Below are positions 56,446-64,000 of a DNA stretch of 64,000 nt, one piece after another. The notes below the pieces were generated by a model. The model was not told where the DNA came from and searched no databases. It saw only the letters and a list, made by a program, of their open reading frames with translations. Positions within the stretch are counted from its first letter, which is position 1. The number at the start of each line of letters is the position of its first letter. Position numbers and translations under genes: made by a program. Source of the DNA: Bemisia tabaci (Eukaryota > Arthropoda > Insecta > Hemiptera > Aleyrodidae); NCBI RefSeq assembly GCF_918797505.1, contig NC_092796.1, forward strand, positions 30,762,098 to 30,826,097. The letters run 5' to 3'.

Positions 56446-56660
56446 TCACTGAAAAAAAAATTGGTGGAATTTACCATTCCTTCACACAGCGGCAATTCAG
56501 AGTCAATTCTGCCGGAAGAAAGGTAAACGTTACTACTGGTACAGATAACCTCGAGTTAGGTTAGGTTGACCATTCCTCTGGCAGAATCGACTTCAAATTC
56601 ACGCTGTGTGAAATACAGCCTGAAAGAATGGTAAATTCTACCAATCTTTTTTTTCAGTGT
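56446..56660. mobile_element. MITE with CACTGAAAAAAAA ends
   Basis: CACTGAAAAAAAAATTGGTG with GAATTTACCATTC pairs with GAATGGTAAATTCTACCAAT and CTTTTTTTTCAGTG. Inner arms: CACACAGCG..GAATTC and the matching CGCTGTGTG. The end motif resembles that of the element at 15551. The doublet TTAGGTTAGG inside is not a telomere tract. Confidence 0.8.
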
Positions 56661-56719
56661 TCATTTTGTTATAGCTGAATGGTTTGCAACAGGCCCATCA
56701 AAATGGATTTCGACCTGTT

Positions 56720-57130
56720 TTGTCGACCGAGAAGGACACAATGGCTATACGCCCTCCTACTCTCAGCCCCGCCGATGTTGTTAGGTTCGAAAATTGTCCG
56801 AATTGGCTTACTGCACGGCACAACTCGAGGTATGCAGAATATTTTATCCGCCTTTGCACTGCGATGCACATTGCACATTGCACCGGTGGATGGGGCGCGG
56901 GCGCTGCAGTGTTTCCCTGTGTTGCCGCGCGACAGGGTGGCTCAGGGCTCGAGCGAGGGATGTGGAGCGGGGGCGGGAGGGTGGGTTGGCCCTCCCCCTA
57001 ACCCGAACCCAGATAGAGGTTAGTATCGGCCGTGGCGCTCAGTTACCCCTTGGATCCCGTCGCGGTCTCGCGTTCCGCCCGCTGCCCCGGATTGACCCGA
57101 GCTCGAGCCCGTCACAAGTCTAAGTTGCAC
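56720..57130. other. GC-rich island
   Basis: A GC- and CpG-rich block, richest at 56880-57010, with overlapping open frames of 105 to 114 codons on the plus strand in all frames, as expected from composition. It may mark a promoter or first exon, or be a transposon part. No protein recognised. Confidence 0.35.
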
Positions 57131-57199
57131 GTGAGAATCACACGCGTGAGTTTCGGCCAATCGCCTGCCAGTGAAATTTTCCGGGGAGATTTTCTACAG

Positions 57200-57770
57200 A
57201 ACCGTCGGTGCAGCCCAAAAGGCGAAATTCAGCTTGGGTTTCGTGTTGAAAGAACATTGAGCACGTACCCCGTTCGTATGAAATTATAGTTTTTGAATTT
57301 CAAATCCCGCCTTGCCACTAAATCTCATGTAGGAAATCCGACATGATTTGATTGTAAGCTAAGCTGAAAATTAATGGGTTGGCAATTGCCTGCAAATTCA
57401 GTTTAGATTTTCTGTTTCAAGAGCGTTTAGAACATACTCGTTCGTATGAAAAAATAATTTTTCAATTTTAAACCTCGCCTTGCCACCAAATCTCATGTAG
57501 GAAATCTGGCGTGATTTGATTGTAAGCTACGCTCAGAATTAGTGCTTTAGCAATTGCCTACAAATTCAGATTAGATTTTCTGTTCGGAGATTGTTTAGAT
57601 CATACCTTGTTTGTATGAAATATAATTTTTAAACTTCAAATCCCGCCTTACCACCAAATCCCATGTAGCAGACGGAAAATTTGATGTACAAAATCCTACA
57701 TGATTTGTTTGCAAGCTGTACGCTGAGAATCAGTGCTTAGACGATTGCATTCTAAACGAAATGGAACATG
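57200..57770. repeat. Satellite of about 168 bp, three units and a partial
   Basis: TTCGTATGAAATTATA at 57273, TTCGTATGAAAAAATAAT at 57441 and TTTGTATGAAATATAAT near 57610 mark units 168 and 169 bp apart. Each contains CGCCTTGCCACCAAATCTCA or a close variant, CATGATTTGATTGTAAGCTA and CAATTGCCT. The last unit has an insertion near 57665-57690. A diverged start of another unit lies before 57273. Confidence 0.85.
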
Positions 57771-58844
57771 AATTGATACTAGGATGGTGGTTTGCCTAAT
57801 GAGCGGGTAAAAATAATTTGGACATCACGAAATTTCAATCTATAATTTGATGCTTTAAGTAACCACGCCAGTACAAAACTCATTCTTTTATAATTTCTCT
57901 TCGTAATGCATTTACATTTTAATTCATTCCTTAAAAATATGATTTTTTCATTTTAAAATTTCAAATAAGAGTTTAGGCATAAAAACGTCCAGGTTTAATG
58001 GTACCTTAAATAAACCACTATCCAAAAATAAATACATCAATTTTTCCAATGCTATTAGACCTAAAATTCTTTAGAATAACGCGAAAATTTTATACATTGC
58101 TGCATTTTGTTTTCCTTAAAGAGGTCTGTAACTAGTAGTGTACATAGTAAAATTCTAAAAAAACACAATTTTATAGTTGAAATTTTTTCTGATATTTTTC
58201 CAGTGCATCTCGTGAAAGCGTCGCAAACTCGATGAATTGCGGACAGGCCTTGGTATTCTATTTTTAATTAGGTATCTTTCCTTTGATACGGGTGAACAGT
58301 TGACGTAAATTTATCAGACATTTCTCAGGTAACATTCCTAGAACGAGATACAATTTGCGATAGATGTGAGCATCGGAAATTATAAACCTGAAGTTTTACA
58401 TAAGCAATAAAACAAACTATCGAGAATCTGTGCTCTTGAGCTGTTATTGGATTAGCTAGGCCGTTGAGGGCAGGTTCCGTTCCGGTCGCTAATGCTCACC
58501 TAGTTTCGCGTGTTCTCATTTCGAGGAACGAATGCAGTTCGTAGTATGTTTCATGTGCACCAGTGCTAGTGTTTGGACCAGTGTTTGGACAGGGACGTTT
58601 GATCGATTTTGAAGGATTACGCTCCAAGTTTACAGAGCCCGTTATTTGCGAATGCGATCCAGGTGAGCACGAACTTTCTAATCTCATGATCGGTATCACG
58701 CGGTTGTTTTGTTTGCTGTCTACCTGAGCCCGAGTGAAATCCCTGTGAAAATGTATCACGTTTATCCCCTGAGATCCTCTCCATAAATGGCACGGCTTTT
58801 CGGGGCATGAATAGTTTTATAGAGATGTCAATGACTGAGGATTA
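57771..58844. other. No gene recognised
   Basis: AT-rich sequence with short open frames (up to 87 codons) that I cannot assign. No supported feature. Confidence 0.4.
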
Positions 58845-59165
58845 ATGGAGAATTTTCAGGTGTCCGAAATTGTATAAAGTTTAAGTTTAAGTGGAAGCAC
58901 TGAACACTATAGGTTTCCTTTTGGTTCATGAATTGAACAATTATTATTGGAGGAGATATGACAATATTATGCGATATGCTTAAATACACGCGTTCAAATG
59001 GAAAATGCCGCCTGATAACGTCACTAGACGGTGCATTTTTTCACTTTTAAATTTATTTTTGTACGATTTTTCATATGGATAAAAACTCATAGACAATACT
59101 GCGAAATTAACTTTTTAAGCACTTTCAGATGAAGCATGCAATAAAACATTCGCATGCAAATTCTC
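58845..59165. repeat. Copy of the complex repeat at 50560-51225
   Basis: Shares GGAGAATTTTCAGGTGTC, GTTCATGAATTGAACAATTA, TATTGGAGGAGATATGAC, ACGTCACTAGACGGTGCATT and AGATGAAGCATGCAATAAAA with the block at 50560-51225. The retrotransposon fragment begins almost immediately after its right end. Confidence 0.65.
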
Positions 59166-59183
59166 CGTTTAAGGGGAAAACCG

Positions 59184-59480
59184 CAAAAAACACGTGTATC
59201 TAATACTATCTCGTGGAGGAAGCGTATCCGAAATGAAAAGGTGCGCGAGATAATGGGTGTGGAGAATGACATCGTGCACGGTATGAGGTCAAAACAGTTG
59301 GTCTGGTATGGACATGTGCGGAAGATGGCAAACGATCAGTTGCCCAAGCATGTTTTCGGTTGGGTTCCTTCTGGGAGAAGACAGCGTGGACATCCTGTGA
59401 AGGGTTGGCGAAAAGAAGTGGAGAAGGAGATCAGAGGGTGTCAATTGCCTGATGATCTGGAGGAGGATAAGGAGCAATAG
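59184..59480 (+). pseudogene. 3' end of a non-LTR retrotransposon reverse-transcriptase ORF
   Basis: The reading frame carries RIRNEKVREIMGVEN, then LVWYGHVRKMANDQLPK, then GWVPSGRRQRGHPVKGW, and stops at TAG. RNE.IRE..GVE followed by W(F/Y)GHV.RM and GRR.RG.P...W is the usual tail of reverse-transcriptase proteins of insect LINE elements. Only about 100 residues remain; the polymerase domain and endonuclease are absent. This is a 5'-truncated copy, as is usual for target-primed insertions. The 3' sequence to about 59545 ends AATGTTATGTATGTAA, resembling a short tail repeat. Confidence 0.8.
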
Positions 59481-59549
59481 CAAATGAGTATTGCAGAGCG
59501 CGAAGCTTTGCTGTAAAAGCGAATGTTATGTATGTAACTACTTCATGCA

Positions 59550-62500
59550 TTAAAAAGAATGTTAGTACGTGTCTTTACTAGATCCTTGATTGTTTACGAC
59601 CCCCAGGGAATCTAGAGACCAGTGAAGTTTATAAGTTGCATCGTGTATCTAACATTGTTTTCCAGCTACGGAAGAAGCAATGTTAGAAATCTACTGCTTT
59701 TTACCAAAAGAACTGAAGATTATGTGAAATCAGCGGGCCGATTATTAAAAGTATGAAGCAGCTCGATACGACATCAAAGTGCGATATATTGCATGGCTGA
59801 GACAGGACTGTGTCTTGTCTTGTCGCGCTGAAATAGTTTCAATAAGTAATATGGTTGCAGTAATCTAGTGACTAATAATTATCTCTTCCATCCGTGTGGC
59901 ACCAGAACTATGACTGGCAATTCGGTGAAATGGAACAAATTCGCCAATATATGACGTCAATGATTTCTAAATTTTTTAATTTGACCTATTCGTCCTCATT
60001 CAATAGGGCGAGGAAACATGAGCGCTCACGTTGTGAATAGTGCAAATCCTAGAATCGGCTGGAAACTAAATGTAATTTTGTCAAAAATAGTCAACGATGA
60101 TGTTGAGAAAAGGGAAGATAATTTAGGGAAAAGTCAGGAAATTTTAGTGTTTGAGCTCAGTCACCGCCCATTAATGGTGTTCTGATATCGCGCTTTAACT
60201 GGATTAAGCGCATTAAGTGGATACCTTCGACTATTGCACACTATAAGAACTCTGTTTGCCTACTTCATCAAATGGAGGCAGATCAATATCCTCGAGAGCA
60301 GTTTCCAAAAAAATCGTTATTGAATAAGATTTTACGTCGGATTGGACAATTCAACGTCGGCAATATTTAGGTCAATATCAGATAAGATGAACCCGAATTT
60401 CAATGGAACCAAAATTTTTTCCCTTCATTTTGTTCGACATCTCCTCCAAAGCAATTGAGTGTATTAACCTATCGCCAGATATCTCTATCAGACATCGGAT
60501 CAATTCAAATTAACCTATTTTATGCTTGCACCATAGAACCATTATCGATAGGGTTAGAGGTATAGCATCAAAATATATCGATGGCGTAAGTCTAGAACGT
60601 TAAACATATGCGCAATTTGGCGTCCTCTGCTTGCAAAAAGTCAAAATTCTCTCCTGCCAAAGAACAACTGTAATCTACTTAAATTCAATTCGTCATTGAA
60701 CCAAATTCAGTTTGCGTTGCTATTGACGAATTTTCTCAGCCCTCTGATAACTTCTTTTGGAAAGTTTAAACGTAGCGTGCTTTAAAGTTGGAAGAAGATT
60801 TTATTGGCACCTGAGCCTGTGTGACTCTTAGTGATTGAACGATAAATTTTCTTTGAATGGCCAAATCTCCTGTGTTCAATGTTATTCTTATCACGAGCGG
60901 GAAGTCGTAATCGACCGATTAAAATGTAGGAGGAACGCTGAATTCTCATTAACAGAAAATTATTTAAAATGCTTATCGTTTTTGCATCAAACTTTGCAGA
61001 GTAAACTTACTTCTTAATGCCTCAATTCACACCCTGTATACAGGTCCATTGAATCCCGGAATTAGAGCTATCGCGAGGGATAGCAGGCCCTCCTATAAAA
61101 TTAGCCAGCCACTGTGAGTGACCGTATTGAAACTTCCCTCCTCCTCTTCAAATGAATGAATAAATAAAAATCCTCTTTTGCTCATCAGCAAAAGAGGTTC
61201 TGATCCTGATTGTCTTATTATCACCACTATTACACCATAAAAATAAACGTAACCTAAAAGTTTAACCTTTTTATACACATAGCCTCACGTATCATTTTTC
61301 AAGGAAAAATTGCGATATTTTTAAATTAAATTGCGATTTCTTACGATTTATCTGGCGATAAAATCGCTCGAATTATCTCATCTGAGTGGTTATTTTACAT
61401 CTTGTCGCAATTTTATTTCTTTAAAATCGTAATTTTTTATTTGATAATATTGCAATGAAGGGACATCGATAAAATCGCGGTACATTCCCGGATCATATCG
61501 TAAATTATCGCGATTACTGCTACTTGGGAGTCTATCCACACGGGTTTCTTATTACGAAAGACTTCTTCAGCATGAACGTATCCAGTTGTGGTAATTACAG
61601 TTGCTAATTTGGAAGTTTTTGACTAAGCCGAGATTAAATTTCCAGACGTGGTGAATGTTTTGACACTGCGATCGTGTCAAAACAAACGTCTAACGGTGGT
61701 AGAAAGAAGGATTCTGCTCTCTCACTAAGTCTCGAGAAGAAAGTTTCTAGTGAATAAAAATGCTCGCTGAGTTGAGATGTGGAAAGAGCTCGCAGCTCAC
61801 GGGTTTTAACTCTGACATTTTTGTTTAAACGGAGGAGCATTATTCCGAGAGAGAAAAATCGAGGTCGTAATAAGATGAATTAGTTAGCTCAGGTTGAAAA
61901 AAAATGACGAAATATCTTAGAAATCTCGCCTTGGCCGCTCCTGGCTCCTTGAGCGAAAATTTAAAAGCTGCTCTGAAAGAATGAAAAAAAAAATTAAGTA
62001 AAATCCACCTTTTTATATTTTCCAGAATTGAAAATGGAATAACTGAGTATCTACTAACGCAAGTTATTGATGAGCCATTTAAGAATGTCTGTTTTCACTC
62101 GCCCATTTTGTTTTTGTCCCTCGAAAAGTAACCAATATTTCCAAAATGACTGAGTTCCGTGTGACAAAAACAACAACTGAAGGGCTTGAAGAACAAGGAG
62201 CATTCATCCCTTACAAAGTGCAGTTTTTACTATTTGGATAAATACGTATTTAAAGTTTCAAAATTACATGGACCCTTACGGCGGAAAGGAAGTTTAAATT
62301 CACTTTTCGATGCTTTAAAGTTGGAGTGAATTTTTCACAGAAAATACCTTCAAACTAGTTTTAGTGGAGTTCTTGAATATCTCAATTTTTTTTTCGAAAA
62401 CTGCACTTATACGCCTTGCTCTCAAAGCCTTTCAACTGAGCATCAACAACCGCGTTGAGGTTATGGTGATAAAGTAAAGTATATCAGGTGCCTATAATTG

Positions 62501-62812
62501 TTTATATTTGTATTAGTCGTGTTGCATTGGCCAATTACCGCGCTTTTTTAGCCTAATCCAGGATTTAGCTCGTCTTCTTCAGGATTTGGTTGAAAATTAG
62601 ATACTCGATTCTGATTGGTCCAAATTCCAACGGCGATACAACGGTCATCTATCCAAAAAATTAACCGAATCCGGTCTCAGAAATCCGCCAACTAATGCAC
62701 CGATTTTATTTCGCAAGGGAGAACCAATCAACATTAGGGCTCGAAACTCTGCTCACCCCGGTAACCCGGGAGTTTAAGTGAGGCTCTCTGTGAACTCGTT
62801 GCTCACCAGTTC
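59550..62812. other. Long intergenic stretch, no gene recognised
   Basis: About 3.2 kb with only short open frames (up to 68 codons) and no clear inverted-repeat element. It is the quietest part of the right flank. Regulatory content cannot be judged. Confidence 0.4.
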
Positions 62813-62891
62813 TGCCATGCTGAGGAAGAACGGCGTATGAATATTCGAGAGTTGCCAAATTTCCCTCGATGAAATGTTTATTTTTGCGAAA

Positions 62892-63117
62892 GGTGGGTAA
62901 ACAAGGCTAAAACATTGTAAAGACTGAAAGGCAGGACGTTTCGAGCTGTTGCCAGCTCATTTTCGGCTGAAAAAAAAACACAAAAAACAAATAAAAAATG
63001 TTAAATGTGTGTTTTTTAATTTGTTTTTTGTGTTTTTTTTCAGCTGAAAATGAGCTGGTAACAGCTCGAAACGTCCTGCCTTTCATTTTTAAAATGTTCT
63101 AGTCTTGTTTACCCATG
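62892..63117. mobile_element. Hairpin element with hammerhead-like arms
   Basis: A 226-bp near-palindrome. GGTGGGTAAACAAGGC, AAAGGCAGGACGTTTCGAGC and TGAAAAAAAAACAC on the left pair with GTGTTTTTTTTCAGCTG, GCTCGAAACGTCCTGCCTTT and GTCTTGTTTACCCATG on the right. Each arm carries GAGCTG..CAGCTC followed by GAAACGTCC, similar to the stem-loop plus GAAACG motif at 44654. Confidence 0.75.
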
Positions 63118-63188
63118 TTTTAATTCTCTCCTTATTCATTCGTATATTCAGGCTATGCTTTTGTGCTTTAATATCAAGGAAAAAAACA

Positions 63189-63400
63189 TATATGTTGATT
63201 TAGCATTTATATTGTTAAAAATATGTCCGACAAGTTTCAAATGCTGATTTTACATTTTGAGAAATGCTAACTTAACTGCGCCCACTGTAAAACGAACAAA
63301 TTCAAATGTTCTCTCAGCATTTTTGTATTGCAAAATCAGCATTTGAAACCTGACGGGCTTTTTTTTAACAGTTTAAATGCTAAATCAGCATTTAATTTTT
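63189..63400. mobile_element. Fold-back element with CAAATGCTGATTTT arms
   Basis: TTGATTTAGCATTTATATTG and AAGTTTCAAATGCTGATTTT on the left pair with AAAATCAGCATTTGAAACCT and TTTAAATGCTAAATCAGC on the right. Further CAGCATTT copies lie near the centre and right. Non-coding. Confidence 0.65.
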
Positions 63401-63599
63401 TCCGCGATTGATAAGATCACCAGGGAATTTGCGTTTTGTCGAAGGAAATTTGGCAACGCCTGAAGGTTCATACGGCGTTTCTCCTCAGCACGGCAGAGTT
63501 ATCATCGGCTTTCGTAGCTGTTGATTTCCATTAGGGGTTGTTTACCGCAGGAAATAACTTTCGCGTCGCCCGATTTCGTTCTCGGATATAAAGTTAATG

Positions 63600-63860
63600 G
63601 GAATCCTGGGGGGCGAATTTTGTCTCTGTGCGCGGCACAATGCACTCTCCTCCCGGGCGGGCCGGGCGCGGGAGCCGCGATATCTGGGCGGTCGCGGCCG
63701 CTTGTGTATGTACAGAAATTATCTCGCTGACCCGTTTTCCCGCCGTTTTTTTATCTCGGCCAACTCCCGCGACAAAACTTCGCAAATGATCAAGCTCAGA
63801 TTTGGCACAAAGATTCTTTCGCGCGCTCGCTCGCGGAACTTTTTCCCGCCTCGTGTTTTT
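63600..63860. other. GC-rich patch
   Basis: CpG-dense sequence with CCGGGCGGGCCGGGCGCGGG near 63654. Open frames of about 95 to 101 codons on both strands are compositional. It might be a promoter-proximal region of a gene beyond the window, but no evidence in the sequence shows that. Confidence 0.35.
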
Positions 63861-63994
63861 ATACGGACGTATCTCTGCCAAACGGAACTATGTGCATTAT
63901 GACGTGAGCCCTGTTGTGCGTAGGTTCTTATGGGTCTCAGAGCTCATGTCTCGATGAACATAGCTGTGTTTGCCGGAAATGCGTCCGTATGAGT
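63859..63994. mobile_element. Fold-back element at the window edge
   Basis: ATACGGACGTATCTCTGCCA with AACGGAACTATG on the left pairs with CATAGCTGTGTTTGCCGGAA and ATGCGTCCGTATGAG on the right. The left arm matches the inverted sequence at 3549-3590 (ACGGACGTATTTCTGCC, AACGGAACTAAGCGC), so both loci belong to one family. Confidence 0.65.
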
Positions 63995-64000
63995 AACGAT

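Larger units (their letters stand above)
62813..63495. mobile_element. MITE family B, copy 5, with two nested insertions
   Basis: The left terminus TGCCATGCTGAGGAAGAACG and GAGAGTTGCCAAATTTCCC, and the right terminus GAAATTTGGCAACGCCTGAA through CTCCTCAGCACGGCA, are those of family B. The element is about 680 bp because of the fold-backs at 62892-63117 and 63189-63400. Confidence 0.75.

Noticed and set aside
56103..56564. 153-codon plus-strand open frame
   Set aside because: It crosses two separate MITEs, so the frame is pieced together from unrelated elements.
56557..56571. TTAGGTTAGG, the insect telomere repeat unit
   Set aside because: Only two units are present, inside a MITE; far too short for a telomere tract.

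Overview
This window reads as nuclear DNA of an insect. It is AT-rich, with spliced genes, long introns and very many short inverted-repeat elements. The density and style of the small fold-back elements suggest a hemipteran such as a whitefly, but that placement is an impression and not a demonstrated result. Only one intact protein gene could be recognised.

The gene is a 20-exon orthologue of IBTK (inhibitor of Bruton tyrosine kinase) on the minus strand, with its start codon at 44040 and its stop at 26533. I assembled the exons by hand from splice sites and reading-frame phase. They total 3909 coding bases and encode 1302 residues with no frame conflict, against about 1350 residues in vertebrate IBTK. 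The domain order is N-terminal ankyrin repeats, an RCC1-type propeller, a BTB domain, a second BTB domain, a basic/serine-rich linker and the conserved C-terminal IBTK motif. Family knowledge makes it a CUL3 ubiquitin-ligase adaptor. One intron appears to use a GC donor. The introns hold several mobile-element insertions and a perfect 131-bp tandem duplication.

Left of the gene (1-25000) there is no recognisable coding gene. This stretch is a patchwork of miniature inverted-repeat elements (here named families A to H), three elements with hAT-like termini in the window as a whole, a tRNA-derived SINE, a GC-rich minisatellite (about 21715-22120) beside a GC-rich island, and a near-perfect 490-bp palindrome (23265-23756) fused to a TCGATCG-rich satellite (23690-24165).

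Right of the gene (44100-64000) the pattern continues: more copies of the same families, often nested inside one another, a roughly 168-bp satellite (57200-57770), the 3' end of a non-LTR retrotransposon reverse-transcriptase ORF (59184-59480), and further GC-rich patches. Several sites, one of them in an IBTK intron, show a hammerhead-ribozyme-like core (CTGATGA, stem-loop, GAAA). They are degenerate and are reported as leads only.

No classical rRNA, functional tRNA, CRISPR array or prokaryotic operon is present. The most informative parts of the window are the IBTK gene model, the nested element chronology and the structured repeats.
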